64,000 nt of DNA from Euborellia annulipes (GCA_023213315.1 JAKCPI010008019.1:1-64000); one strand, 5' to 3'; counted from the stretch's first letter, positions 44,871-58,216 are shown. The notes: generated from the letters alone by a model not told the origin. Program-made: numbers and translations.

Positions 44871-45639
44871 AAGGGTCTGTCAATTTCAAGAAAGAAACAA
44901 CAAAACAAAATTGATCAAAGAGTAAAGTACTTTACTAATGTACTTTTTTTGATTTTTTTAAAAATTCGCTCTTAACGATTTTGAGGAAAAATTATTTTTT
45001 AGATGCTTTTTAAAATGTATATTCTCATTTTGCCCTCAAAATTGTTTTGATCACACTTTACTTTTGTAGTTCATAGTAAAGATAGAAGTCATGAAAACAA
45101 AATACGTTTTACATCTAATATATAGGAGGAAACTGTCCATACAAAAAAATTGACGTGAAAAGCACAGAACACAATTTTCAATTATGGAAGGAAAGAGAAA
45201 GTTATGTGCTGTGCGACCATTCACAATAAATTTTTTGTATTATTTTAGTTTAGTGTTTAAGTGCCAGAACTAATACGCGTACTAAAAATCGGAAACTGTT
45301 GAAATAAATGATACAATTTTTTTTTTTTTTTTAAGTTTAATGAATGATAATTTAATGAGTTCTTCATCAGTTTCTTTCTTTAATAATACAGACAAATCAT
45401 AAAGAGAACTCGAACAAGCTTTTATACTTATAATTTCTCAAATTGACTGAACAATCTAATTAAAAGAGAGCATTGAAATCTCTATAGATAAAGGTATTTT
45501 TTATATTTGAAAAAAAAAATTCTTTGTGTGAGAAAAAAATAAAATTGTTATTACACTTAACTTATTTTATCATGAATGCCTTTAAAAAAAAAAAAAAAAC
45601 TAGGTTATATTTTACGTCATAATCTAGTTTTTCAATATT

Positions 45640-46260
45640 AGAAGAATTTTTATTATTTTAATGAATAAAAGAAAGGAGTTGTTGTGATAGAATTTAATTC
45701 CACGTCGCCTAATTAATCCAATCCTGTAAGTTGGTATGTGAACGAGACTGTTGACCCTTTGAGAAGGACATTGTGCGTGTTAAGGACTTAATGTGTTGCG
45801 CGGTCTTAATGTATTCCCAACCGCCTTCCTATTTATCCCTAACAACTATGTAAGTTACCAATTAATTGAAAATGAGTGCAAATTTACCCATCAACGTCAA
45901 CGAGATGATTGCGGTCAGATTGAGTTCCTTAATGGCCTCCCTCCCCCACACACGGTTCTTTTTATAACCTTAAATCATCATCGTCTTCATATGGATGCAT
46001 TTCGTCATTAATATTTGCATTTTTTTAAAAGTCAAGAGGTCTTATTAACATCAAGGTTAACATGCATTGGCTTTGAGTAACAAATCAATTGATCATTTCA
46101 AGTAGAGCCGAATAATAATCAAAGCACGCGGGAAAAAAAGGTAAAGTCATTTATAATAATACTTACAAATTTATTTGTATCTACTTGAATTTCTTGGTTA
46201 GCAAATAGATAAAATTCTTATCTTTTTGGAGCACAAAAGTAAGATAATGGTCTTTTATTC
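45640..46260. other. Apparently unique intronic segment
   Basis: No copy in the window, moderately GC-richer around 45720-46010 (for example acgtcaacgagatgattgcg). A frame of 72 codons lacks splice sites. Could be regulatory; no motif cluster stands out. Confidence 0.3.
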
Positions 46261-46675
46261 GTGACCTAAGGTCCCTAACTAGTCCAAGACTGTATGAGTA
46301 AATCAAAGAAATCAAGGGCAAAATGAGAAAATACATTTTAAAGAGCATCTAAAAAATAATTGATTTTTGAATTTTAATTAAAATCCTTATAGTGAATTTT
46401 GAGAAAAAGTACATCAGTAAATTTCTTATTCTTATTTGTTCACCTTCAGGAGGGTACCTAACTTAAATATAAAATTTCAACCTCGTAGCTCGTTTCCTTA
46501 TATGACTTTTGAATAAAGATAGTCAAACAGACAGACCATTTTGTGCAAACGACATTTTTAGACTCAGAGGACCTCAAAACGTGTATATCCATCAAAATCT
46601 CGACCTCGAATTTTTGACATGAAACAAATATTTTATAGTCTATATATTACATATATACAGTATAGGTAAGAGCAG

Positions 46676-46990
46676 GGCCGGAACTAGGCAGGAGCAACAG
46701 GGCAGAGGGGGGGGGCAAGGGGGTCATCATGCCCCGGGCACAAATCACAAAGAGGCCCCAGATGGTCCTCAAAACAAAAAATTAATGGATAATTTTTATT
46801 TTTATTATAATTGATTTCTGGAAAATATATTTTAAATTTAGTGCCAGTGGAATATAATAATTTTGTATATTTTAAATATAATATAGTTTTCGAATGAGGG
46901 GGGGGGGGGGGCGCTAAAAAGGTATTGTGCCGCGGGCGCGAGTTAAGCTCGCTATGGCACTGCAACAGGGGCACGTGCCCAGGGATCTCA
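46676..46990. repeat. hAT-like fragments
   Basis: CAGGGCCGGAACTAGG at about 46674-46690 matches the end of the 38641 family. A G run and the segment gcgctaaaaaggtattgtgc (about 46910) also occur near 25915. Several partial elements appear nested; no clean duplication was found. Confidence 0.45.
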
Positions 46991-48528
46991 AGGCAAGGCC
47001 CGAAAGAAAGATCGAAAAAATTCGCATATATTGTATTAAATTATTTAAAAAGGTTAGGCCACCTATAAATAGGGGGAAATAATAATAATAATAATAAATT
47101 AGAAAAATGCACGTAAATTAATGGGGGTAGAAATCAATGGAAACATAAATTTCTAAAATATCTTTAGTCCTCTTCGAAATTTGTTTTTTTGGTGGTACTA
47201 CTGGTTAAAACTATTATTAAATAGCTTTAATTAATTCGTATATGGGGGACGAGTGATGAGGACTTGCCTAGGGACCTTAAAAACCCTGGGTAGGAGGGTA
47301 GGAGAAAGGAAAAATGCTTCCGAATCGATTTTTGTATACCCTGGTATATGCCTATATTATGACCAGAAAGAGATTTTTTATTAAGCTTTAAGTTTTTGCC
47401 ATCTAAAGGAATTAACACGAACGAGATTCACAATGTGATAGATCAAATAAATCAATTTGTTAAATAAGTGAAAGTTTAAGGATAAAATAAATATTCCTTA
47501 AAAGAATATAGACAGTATCAATAATAACAATTTTATTTATCCTATAATAATTGTTTTCTGTATAATATTAATAATTCGAATCAAATTCCCATATTTGTTT
47601 TCCAAATATGTCATTTCTTAATAATAAAAGAAAAAAAAGAACACGACATGTCCTCTCTGTTCATTTTCACGTCTTTTTACTCTATGCAAATAAATTCATT
47701 GTTTGTCGCCATCTCGATTTTCGCATTAGTATGAGATATGTGGACTTCAATACGGATATAAAGGCTTTCCTTTTGTATACCTCTTTGAATATACATAAAA
47801 TATATATTATTTATGCTCCTTTTGAATAGTAACACATATCGCGGGAGAGAATTTATAAGAAGTATTGTCTTCGGAATAGAAACGTTCCCATAAGAAGAGG
47901 TTTCGATAACTTCTACACCCTAGATATATTGTCGGTTATAAATTTAAGAAATGCCGGAAGGGCGGACAATAGAATCGCAAATTTAGAAAAAAAAAAAAAA
48001 AGAAGCACCGACTGAGCGTGTATAGTCATCTCTGCTCTTTAATCCTTTTTTTTATATAAATAACAATTTAGCAACAAAGTTATTTTATCATAAAGTATTT
48101 TGATAAAAATAATTGATTGGTTTTAGCAGAAATTGAATCATTATACTACGGACTTTAATCTTGTTTTCTTTTTTTTCCTAGAGGTTTTTTTTTTTTTTTG
48201 ATAAGATAAAACAAAACTTTTTCACTAATTAACAACATAAGGTAATTTCCAAAATTTTTTTAATACATGTATTTAAAAAAAAAAAAAGTTCTGAAGTTTA
48301 AAAGTAAATTTACAAGAAGTATTCAAATTCAGATTCATCAGGTAAAGATCTGCTAATTAATAATTATCCAAAAATTGGTATTAAAGAATAAGATACGTCA
48401 TTATTTTTTTTTTTTCTTTTTTAAAGATAAGCAAACTAAGAAAAATTTTTTTTTTTTATTTAGGCTACTCAACCCTTCATAAATCTAAAATTCAGTGGAA
48501 AATTTAATAAATATGAATATATATAAAG

Positions 48529-48636
48529 GTGCTCAGGGGCCCATATCTTTTGAGGTCAGACCGTGCGACGGGCCGGCCTGTTCTATTTATTCCAGTCGCA
48601 AAAAAAAAAACGCACTCCGGGGAAAGAAGAAGAAGA
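48529..48636 (+). repeat. AAG-tailed SINE-like repeat, internally deleted
   Basis: It starts gctcaggggcccatatcttt, jumps directly to gaccgtgcgacgggccggcc, and ends in the gaagaagaagaa tail. The 1.77-kb foldback 48646-50411 starts about ten bases after the tail. Confidence 0.75.
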
Positions 48637-48645
48637 ATATACCAT

Positions 48646-50411
48646 TAGGGTGGCTCTTAGCTACTACTGGGGAAAATTTTTTTGAGATTTTTTTGACGCT
48701 ACCCCTAGTTTGGTGCCATTGCCAAAAAATAACCTGTGTAAAATTTCAGCTCAATCGGATAGGGGAAAGGGTGCCCCAAGAGCCCTGAAAATCGAAAAAA
48801 ATCAGAAAATATTCATTTTATTTATTTATCTTGTTAAATATAAATTATATACAAAAAAGTGTTATATAAAAGTTGTAGATCTATAAAAAATACACATAAT
48901 AACTTCTATCAGTTTTTCATGTACGGCTAACGGTTTCAGAGAAAACCGCGAAAATCCATTTTTACTTTCTCTTACCTATACATGTAATATATATAGAGAG
49001 AGAAAATATTTGGTTTCATGTAATAAATTTGATGTCGAGATTTTGATGGATATACACGTTTTGAGATCCCCTGAGTTCAAAAAATGGTTTATGCAACATG
49101 GTCTGCCTCGGTGGGGGTGGGGGGGGTGGGGTGGGGGTGTTTTGTGAACAAAATATCTCATGAACGAAAAGAGCTAGGAGGTTGAAATTTTATATTTAAT
49201 TAAAGTACCCCCCTGGCACATGACACAAGCTTTAGAACAAAATCGGCCAAGAAGTACTAGTACTTTACTGATGTACTTTTTCAGTTTTTTTTATTTTCGA
49301 TTTTCTCAAAATTCGTTCTAACGATTTTGATTAAAATTCATAAATCAATTATGTTTTAGATGATCTTTGAAATATATATTCTCATTTTGCCCTTGAAATA
49401 TTTTTGAAGCACACATTAATCTTGTACTTCATAGAAAGATAGGATCAATGGTTCTCATGATAACAAAATATAAATATTTTTCTATATTTATAAATTTTAC
49501 ATTTTAAAATTCACATGTACCATACTTTTAGACACTAAATATATGTTGACTGAAAAATCTGGTGTGATAAGCACAGAACACAACTTTCAAATAATTTTTT
49601 ATCATGAGAACCATTGATCCTATCTTTCTATGAAGTACAAGAGTAATGTGTGCTTCAAAATATTTCAAGGGCAAAATGAGAATATATATTTCAAAGATCA
49701 TCTAAAACATAATTGATTTATGAATTTTAATCAAAATCGTTAGAACGAATTTTGAGAAAATCGAAAATAAAAAAAACTGAAAAAGTACATCAGTAAAGTA
49801 CTAGTACTTCTTGGCCGATTTTGTTCTAAAGCTTCGTGTCATGTGCCAGGGGGGTACTTTAATTAAATATAAAATTTCAACCTCCTAGCTCTTTTCGTTC
49901 ATGAGATATTTTGTTCACAAAACACCCCCACCCCCACTCCCACCCCACCCCCACCGAGGCAGACCATGTTGCATAAACCATTTTTTTGGACTCAGGGGAT
50001 CTCAAAACGTGTATATCCATCAAAATCTCGACATCAAATTTATTACATGAAACCAAATATTTTCTCTCATATATATATATTACTTGTATAGGTAAGAGTA
50101 AGTAAAAATGGATTTTCGTGGTTTTCTCTGAAACCGTTAGCCGTACATAAAAAACTGATAGATGTTATTATGTGTATTTTTTATAGATCTACAACTTTTA
50201 TATAACACTTTTTTGTATATAATTTATATTTAACAAGATAAATAAATAAAATGAATATTTTCTGATTTTTTGGATTTTCAGGGCTCTTGGGGCACCCATT
50301 CCCCTTATCCGATTGAGCTGAAATTTTACACAGGTTATTTTTTTGGCAATGGCACCAAACTAGGGGGTAGCGCGAATAAATTTCCAACTTCGAAAAATAA
50401 GAGCCACCCTA
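48646..50411. mobile_element. 1.77-kb foldback element with 9-bp target duplication
   Basis: Terminal inverted sequences TAGGGTGGCTCTTA and TAAGAGCCACCCTA bound two arms of about 800-900 bp around a loop of about 130 bp (near 49470-49595). The flanking 9-bp direct repeat atataccat is exact (48637-48645, 50412-50420). Each arm contains a full R1 copy. The long inverted arms and 9-bp duplication fit a Mutator-like (MULE) foldback, but no transposase is present. Confidence 0.75.
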
Positions 50412-50459
50412 ATATACCATATATAAATAAAATAGAAATTACATTTTATTATTAATATA

Positions 50460-51115
50460 TTTAGATCCCAGGCACTCAGATGAATAATTATTTAAATCAT
50501 TTGGATACCAAATGGTTAAAATAAATGTGTATGGACCCCAATATATATCGTAATTATAATATAAGAATCTTTTAAAGTCTATATGGCCTCAGATGCCAAA
50601 TAGTCTTGAAATAAATAAATGTGTTCAGATGCCGAAAAGATTTATTTATTTCAAGACTATTCGGCATCTTAAGACATATTGACTTTAATGATATTTATAA
50701 TATTAATTGACAATATACCGGTATATCGAGGCATATTTATTTATATCTTCCATTTGGTATCCAAATGATTTAAATAAATATTCATCGGTCTGCTTGGGAT
50801 CCGAACCCACGCCCCATGGCTTTATGACGAGGAAGGACTTAAAAAAAATAATAATAATAATTCACTTTATTATTGAATAATCTATTCCCTCCCCCCGTGG
50901 CCAGAAGGCTAGAGGTGTTGACAAATGTCAATATTGAAGATCTTAAAGCCACGGGCTCAGGTTCGGATCCCAAGCAGTCCGATGAATATTTATTTAAATC
51001 ATTTGGATATCATATGGTTTAAATAAGTGTGCCTGGACCCAAATATAATATAATAATTAAATATTGCGTATCGATAAAGTCTATATGGCCTAAGATGCCG
51101 AAAAGACTTTAAAAA
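50460..51115. repeat. Cluster of truncated tRNA-derived SINE copies
   Basis: Three pieces of the same SINE body (ggataccaaatggttaaaat-like and atggcctaagatgccgaaaa): plus at 50460-50620, minus at about 50640-50830, plus at about 50940-51115. The last keeps a B-box-like gttcggatccc. The opposed middle and right copies form an inverted repeat. Confidence 0.6.
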
Positions 51116-51935
51116 AAACTCCATCTTGGCTTTCTACAGATCCAGTATACTTAGAATTCACTGGTTGTACATTATAGTGATTGATGGATTGAGCTAATGT
51201 ATTATTTAGTCTTAACTTGCTGTTCAAAACAAGTCGAGAAAATAAATTTATATATTTCTAGAGACTTGAATGTTTAGTGTAGAAACCATCTGAACATTTT
51301 TCTTATTGGTCCATTTGAATTTTGACTTGTTTGGAAAGTTATCTACCTATTAAATACACCTATATAATAACCGCATCAATTTTCTCCTTGTTCGTGCATC
51401 ATACATCATGTTAATTGATAAATAATAACTGGGGAGCGGGAATTAGAATCACCTCAATGATTATTCAGTCAAAATCAACCACAGAATGCAAACTTGATTT
51501 TTTTTTTTCTTTCTATACATTATTTTTACCAGAAGAAGTAGTATATATAAATCTTTCCGTTAACATCTGAAGAAGACCAGAATCTTTAGAAGAGGCCGAA
51601 AAACAAATAAAAACAACGGAGCCTCTGTGAATGCCAAAGAAAACATCTTTTTGCACCGAACTAAGGAAATAACGTGTTTTATCTTTTTTTATAACGGGCG
51701 AAAACTACTAAACTTAGCATATTTATGCTTTTTGATATATAATATTCAAAAAAATCTTAAATAAGGCAAATTTCTTTTTGGCTACTATTCTCAAAATTCA
51801 ATTACAAGCAACCTAATTAATTAAATATGGCTGGATGATGTTTGTAATAAATAAATATAGTATATGGTGATGGTTTAAAGACAAAAAAATCTGTGTGACT
51901 GGTCACACAGCACACAACTCTCTCTTATTTTTAGT

Positions 51936-52206
51936 AAAAGAATTAGATTTTCGGTTTAACTGTGGTTCATTTGTAAAAATTACAACGTTTCAGCCACTCA
52001 TTCTGTGGCCTTCTTCAAGTACAATTCAGCTAAGATTACAAAGGTTGTTACATCTGTGACAATCTTAATTGAACTGATGTCAGAAATGTAACAACCTTTG
52101 TAATCTTAGCTGAATTGTACCTGAAGAAGGCCACAGAATGAGTGGCCGAAACGTTGTAATTTTTACAAATAAACCACAGTTAAACCGAAAATCTAATTCT
52201 TTTACT
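51936..52206. repeat. Palindromic hammerhead-family repeat inside an R1 hairpin
   Basis: Arms from agtaaaagaattagattttc (51938) to the inverse near 52206, with gattacaaaggttgttacat and its inverse at the centre. The right arm holds the motif 52112-52165. Flanking DNA is the two halves of the CTGGTGTGAC hairpin, so this element inserted into that hairpin. Confidence 0.7.
52112..52165 (+). ncRNA. Hammerhead-like ribozyme motif, strong stem II
   Basis: CTGAAGA (52121-52127) plus an extra A is followed by a perfect six-pair stem II, GGCCAC/GTGGCC (52129-52134, 52142-52147), then GAAA (52148-52151), a C-G pair and GTT (52153-52155). Stem I begins TAC/GTA next to the core, then an internal loop and an AA/TT pairing. 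The mirror motif in the left arm near 51990-52040 has a C-to-T change at the first core base and a weakened stem II, so it has probably decayed. Confidence 0.58.
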
Positions 52207-52328
52207 AATGATAACAACTGTGAAAGCCTAAATTCCAAAATTTTCTTACTTTAGTAATTGAAAGTTGTGTTCTGTGCTTGTCACACCAGATTTTTTCAGT
52301 CAACAAATTTATACTCGATATATTTCGA

Positions 52329-52360
52329 TATATTTCGGGTTGTTAACCCATCTTCAGGAG
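52329..52360 (-). ncRNA. Truncated hammerhead-like motif
   Basis: Minus strand: CTGAAGA, an extra T, a perfect stem II GGGTT-aac-AACCC, GAAA, then T-A-TA in the stem III and cleavage position. Stem I is not convincing. It lies directly beside a poly-A tract and a fragment of repeat R1. Confidence 0.4.
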
Positions 52361-53109
52361 TTACAAAAAAAAAAAAAACCCACACCGCAATCCTTAAATT
52401 TAATAAAATTTCAACCTCCAAACTTAATTTCTTCATGGTTTATACAGACACACACACAGACCATATAGCAAAAAACACTTTTTCTGATTCAGGGACTTCA
52501 AAACTTGTGTATATCCATCAAAATCTCGACATCGAATTTTTGACATGAATTCAATACTTTCTATCTTATATTCATATATACCTATAAGTGAAAGTAAAAA
52601 GATTAGTTTCTAACCCCCCTCCAAGTTTGTTATAATTCCAGGAAAAGTGAATAGATAAAAGCTTATCACAAAACAAAATAACCAGCTGGAAAGGAAGGAA
52701 ACCAATGGACCTCAATTTCGAAATTGCAGCTGCTTCAACAGCTGCCCCTCCCATGACTTGGGGTAACAATTTTTTTTTCGTTATATTATTTGTAATTTAT
52801 TAATTTAATAAAGAAACATATTATATTAAAAGCTATGTGTACTTTACAAGGTGACGGTTGGCAAAAGTGAATATAACTAATATTATTTCGTTTAATTTAT
52901 TGACATCAGATTGAGGTTTCGGACCAGATTGGAACCATCTTCAGAACTATATATAAATGTATATATAGTTTTGTTGGATTATATACATAGACAAAAATAA
53001 CAAAATTAATTGGCTTAATTAATTATTTGACTACAAATCATTTGAAATAAATAGGGATGGGGTCTAAATGGTCTTAGATGCCGAAAAAGACCTTAAAAAA
53101 AATATTATT

Positions 53110-54370
53110 TTGACACATGGAAGAAACGTTTTTAAATTATTTGATAAACTTTGAGCATATAAATTTTGAAATTATAAGAATTTGTTGGGTGTGCCAGTGA
53201 GTGTATATTAAGACAGATTTATCCTAAAATTTGTTGCTAAACAAAAAATTATTTCTTTATTTTATTTGTTAAATGAATTTTAACTCAGATATGTCTTAAT
53301 TCATTTTTAATTATATTACAGATCGGATAGGTAGATAATAGGCCTACATAAAAAAATATCAAAATGGTAGAAAACTCTCTCTCTTCCATAATAAATTAAA
53401 ATAAAAAAATTTGCGAAATTTTATCGACCTAAATTCCTCTTTTAAAGCACATTTATATTATTTTTCGAATTTAATACGATGAGTTTTATCCTCTTTTATG
53501 ATTTTATGTTTAATTAAAAAACTTTCTTTACAAATTTACGATCCGCCAGTATTTTGTACTTTTAAAATATTAATAATAAATGTTTTATCTTTATAACCTT
53601 GCCTCTAGGAAGAATATAAAAATTAGAAAACTTGGCCCTGTTGATTTTTAATTGAATTTATCCATTAATTTAAACCAAAAGACTGACTATTTTCCCCTAA
53701 ATGATGAACGTTTTTTTCTTAAGAGAGAGACAAACGGACAGACAGCAGCCGGAGGCCGTTAGTTCATTTCTTTCTTATATAAGAGAAGGTGACGGCAAGA
53801 TCAAGATCGGGTTTCCCTCCCCCACCACTAAAAAACATTCTCTATTATATTCCTGTAATATATGGATAGCTCTAATGCTTTGTGAATAGTTGGCTTGAAT
53901 TATCCAACAGATAAGTTAAGTGTCTTCTTTACAAAGGAAATCCCTAACTCACCGATCTATAATAAATATCAAACTTTTCTGTGCCTGGAATCAATTAAAG
54001 GATGATGAAAAAGGGGAAATCACGAAGACCACGGTCGAATTAATTAATTAATATTTAATGAAATTTATTAGAAATGAAGTTTAGTGTATTTAAAATGATG
54101 AATATGTAATTAGATTATCTTGAAATGAATAAATGGCATTAATAATTTTTAAAATCTTCATTAAGAAAACGATTTTCTAAATTTATTATTAATAGAGTCT
54201 ACCTCGAGAATAAAATTAAATCTTAATATAATTATTTGATTGTGATGTTAGATGATTATGTTACGATATTAATTCACCATAAATTAATAATCCGTGTGTA
54301 TGATATAATAAATATTACTGTCTTTATTTTATTAAAAAATATTTTATAAAAAAATTAGCGAAACGTTATT
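53110..54370. other. Intronic AT-rich stretch without a recognised gene
   Basis: No repeats shared with the rest of the window were spotted and no exon signals found. The frame at 53701-53889 has a simple GA/AC-rich start and lacks splice sites. Confidence 0.4.
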
Positions 54371-54374
54371 TAAT

Positions 54375-54870
54375 TAAATCTCAAGGGTTCGTCTAAAAAA
54401 AATGTTAAAGATTTGCCAGCATATCTTAAGCCGTTCCGAAGAAGCATATTTCTAAAAGCCTTGGTGGCTAACATGGTAGTGTTCTTCTACTACACTAGCA
54501 TTAATTGTAAATAATACATAAAGGTCAAAATATATAAAGAGCGAAAATAAATCAAAGAAATTTGTAGAGCATGCATTTTTTATTCTTACAAGAAACGTTA
54601 CATATTGAAAAATTGTAAAATTAATAATTATGTGGTTCCTTTGCAAGATGAAGGATGATATTGATCATAAAAACAATGAAAACATTAGAAATGCTATTAG
54701 GAATATGCTTCTTCGCAATGCCTTAAGACATGCTGGCGAATGTTTAACATTTTTTTGACGAACACTTAAGAAGCGCTTTAACAGAATTTGTTTTTTTATT
54801 AAGTAGGCCTACTACACATAAAAAATTTTCGTTCAAATCGGTGAGGGGAAGGCCGTACACTCCCCTTGTT
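54375..54870. repeat. Inverted repeat of the aggccgtacactcccc family next to an exon
   Basis: tttgccagcatatcttaagc (left) and its inverse near 54735 form arms of over 100 bp. The right part continues to ggccgtacactccccttgtt at about 54870, only about 30 bp from the exon donor at 54899. Related copies lie at 35070-35645. Confidence 0.55.
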
Positions 54871-54898
54871 AGAGAAATAAATGAATATATTGACTCAC

Positions 54899-55035
54899 CG
54901 TAACTTTTTCGAGATATTGTTCGAGTTCCAGGTAGGGATCAGCGCCGGCGATGACGCCGGCCGCCCTTTCGTCAGGCCTTAACATATCCATGCAGGGGTC
55001 AGAAATTAGATGGTGTCTCGAGGGCCAACATAGTC
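54899..55035 (-). CDS. Internal exon of unidentified host gene (most 5' exon seen)
   Basis: On the minus strand a pyrimidine-rich acceptor ending in cag precedes 55035 and a consensus donor GTGAGT follows 54899. Two of the three frames contain stops. The open one needs one base from an upstream exon, then gives 45 codons beginning LCWPSRHHLISD and ending ELEQYLEKVT, leaving phase 0. That matches the phase 0 start of the next exon at 11530, where the reading continues EEIGEVFDKW. The segment has Cys, Trp and His near its start and an acidic, probably helical end. It is much more GC-rich than its surroundings, as expected for coding sequence here. I do not recognise the family. The upstream exon and start codon are not identified. 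Confidence 0.7.
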
Positions 55036-55039
55036 CTGA

Positions 55040-56580
55040 AACGGAACAAATTAATTATTATAGAATGATTTTTTATGAATTAAATTAGTCCTAAGGAAGA
55101 AAACCTAAGCTGACCAAATGTAATAAAAACTAAATTCTGAAAAAAAAATATATCCTAAATAAATGCTCGACAGGATCTTTTTAAAAATGTCTCTTAAGTC
55201 GTTAGTGTCAGACTTGACACGTTGTAAGCACAACTCTGAGGAGTAAATTTCTTGGGAATACTGAGGCGGGTTCCCGTTTCTTTCCTCAGGAGGAGACATC
55301 TCAAATAGAGTTGGATAATTTTTTTGCCTTGAGGTGGATTTGAACTCGAGTTGTCTTCAACTCAGCAGTATAAGCTTAATTTTAAAAAATACCATAGATT
55401 TAATTAAATTAATAAAATAAAAAAGATTTTATCTTATCAAATTTTTTTGTAAAGAAAAATTTATTATAGTAGCCTACTAACATGTCAATTATCTCTAGTT
55501 GTAAATTATAGATTAAGGATTTTATTACCAATAAAGAGTAAGGTGTTTCTCACTAACATATATAATTATCAATTTGTTATATAATCCATAACAGAGCAGT
55601 AGTCGGAGGCCCTAACTCCAGAAATTTCAAAAAATAAATAAAGGGGAAAGGAAAATATAGTGTTAAAATTTTAAACGCTGCAGCGCGCTGTTAGAAATTT
55701 TGAAAAATGCTAAATTAAATTCTTTTAAATACCGATCACGATACTGATCCATATGTATATTATATGGATATCTATAAATATGATTATAGATTTGTTCGTT
55801 TCACTTGCCATGGTAAAAAGTGCACACTATCTTGGTCAAAAGGTGCAAGTTTTACTATCGTGCACATAGGGTGCAAAAATGAAACGAACAGAATGCAGGG
55901 CAATGTCTTCTCTCTGACTTGTGAGTCACGGGTCACTGGCATTGTTACAATATAAAAGATAAGCCTATAAGTAAAATTCAAGAAGAAAATCTAATGAGGA
56001 GCTAGAAAATTTGCTAGAATACTAGAAAAAATCCTTCTTGTTAAATAAATAAATAAATCAAAGAAATATAAATAAATTATAAATATTCATGAGTTAAACT
56101 TCTTAATAGATTTGCAAATACAGATTCTTAATGAAATTATTATTATATAAGCTCTTCATCATATAATTAAATATTTAACAGTGATTTGCAAGAAACCTTG
56201 AGTCTTCGTTTATGAATCAGCATTGTTGCCAAAATAACGTCATAGAAAAAGCGGTAAAAATTATGGACAGAGTTGCCTAAGTTTAATCAACAAGTTGTGT
56301 GATTTTGACTAAAATATTATACTTAATTTAGTCATTTTAAAGCGCTGGTTGGATGCAAATATATTAAGTTCAAACAAAAGTTTTTTTTGCAAAACTAAAA
56401 CCAAACGAAATAGCTACGAAATTTTGAATAGGTCTCCTATCAGCCTATTTAAGATTTTATCAAAGATATTATTTGTACGAATGACATAAAGGAAATTTAC
56501 TTAAAAAATTGGTAAATTATCTTAACAAGTTGGATATTGGCTAATTCCTTCCTCTTACAAAATTAGATTATTTATTATAA
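55040..56580. other. Intronic stretch 5' of the first visible exon
   Basis: At about 55320-55370 the minus strand has a tRNA-like 3' half (gagttcaaatccacctcaag). The segment 55740-55960 looks unique and contains an inverted pair ttgttcgtttcactt.../...aaatgaaacgaaca. No upstream exon could be identified. Confidence 0.35.
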
Positions 56581-56586
56581 GAGTTT

Positions 56587-56622
<36 letters not shown>

Positions 56623-57099
56623 TATTTAAGGTCATTTTCGGCATCAAAGGCCATTTAGACCCCGTCCCTATATACTGTAGTTTGAGATGATTTTTTTTTT
56701 TAATTCATTTTAAGGTCTTTTGGTATCGGAGGCCATTTAGACAGAATTCATCAGAATGATAACTTGCAATAGACAACTTTGTCTTTTATTTGGTATTTTA
56801 TATTTCTTCAATAAGGAACCACATTTCTATGAACATTCATACGGAAATAATAATCCAAAAAATTTATTTTCATAATGATTTTTATATACCAATATATAAT
56901 ATTGGATATCCTTTCTTATTTACAAATAAACCAGGTACACAGCCGCCAACGGGTCCACGATGCAATCGTCCTGCGGCGGTTCCTCGTCGTTTCTTAATTA
57001 TATGACAAAAATTTGTTTCAATTATTTTATATGCTTATACATTTGTGTCATTAAGAAATATATGGGTCAAAATCAGACAAAGTTCTTGTATCTAAAATA

Positions 57100-58180
57100 T
57101 CTTTATTACACTAGTATACTCATTTAAATATATTATTATCGTATATAGGTATGTATATGTACTATATATAGGCGTGACACTTTCATTGACCGCCAGAACT
57201 TTGGAAATTTGTAATTTTTGTATGGTCTTCTCAGGAAAGTTTCATAACATTTAGCGCTATAAACATCTTTTGTTAATTTTTTTCAGAAGTAAACTTAATT
57301 TTTCAGATATTCGAAAACGTAAAATGCTCAACTCTCTGATTTTGACCCATATATCCCCATTTAAAATGAAAATAATTTAAAAAAAACCGTTCTTTTAATT
57401 TCACTATGATCGATTAAGAAAAAGAAAACTCAAAAAATGACCACCCCCCCCCCCATTTTATCTAAAATTATATTTTAAATTTCGTTAAGAAACAAAGAAA
57501 ATAAATCATAAAATGTGCACTGCGTATAAACACGTGTTTGTTTGCTTAGCGCTTTATAAATATTTGGCTCATAATCAGTGTTTTTGTACAAGTAAGTAAC
57601 TCCTAGATTTACTTTTTATCATTCGAATCCCTAAAATAAGATTTTGTTCTTGTTTATTTGACTATACAATGTCAAGGAAGTTGAGAAGTTGAAGATGAAG
57701 CGAGAGAGTACACCAAGGATGATTTCATCAGGCGAGTGTCGCATTTTATTTGAACGCCGGCTGCCATGAGAATTGACGCCACACGATTTGTAAAAGGAAG
57801 GCATCATCATCATCATCACCATCATAAGACAAAGACAAAGAGGCAGACGACAGTCGGATCCACTTAATCTTAAACCTTCTATGTTGACTTAGAAAAAAAA
57901 TCCCCCCCCCCCCCCATCTCTCTTCTCACTTCTTAAGTGCGTCTGATTTATTATCATCTCTTTTATTTCCGTTTACTTTGTAGTAGCGGTGAAAAAAAAA
58001 TGTTTTGAATGATAACCTTACTACAAATTATATAATTATCAAATGAATATTTGAAAAATTTAATTATTTTATAATTTTTTTAAGTCAAAGCCGGGCTCAA
58101 AGTAATTGAATATAAATCTAGAAATGTCTAAATTTGATTTCTTTCTTTTTTTTTGGAATTAGAAGAATTAATTATTTAGT
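57100..58180. other. Intronic stretch with simple repeats
   Basis: A short CAT microsatellite lies at about 57804-57825 and C runs at about 57444-57456 and 57902-57914. No gene or shared repeat was recognised. Confidence 0.4.
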
Positions 58181-58216
58181 GGTATGTATGCAGCTATTTT
58201 TATTTCGTTTATTAGA

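Noticed and set aside
51567..51610. Hammerhead candidate CTGAAGAAGACC...GGCC-GAAAA
   Set aside because: Stem II is mispaired and the UH site is lost; not strong enough to list as a feature.
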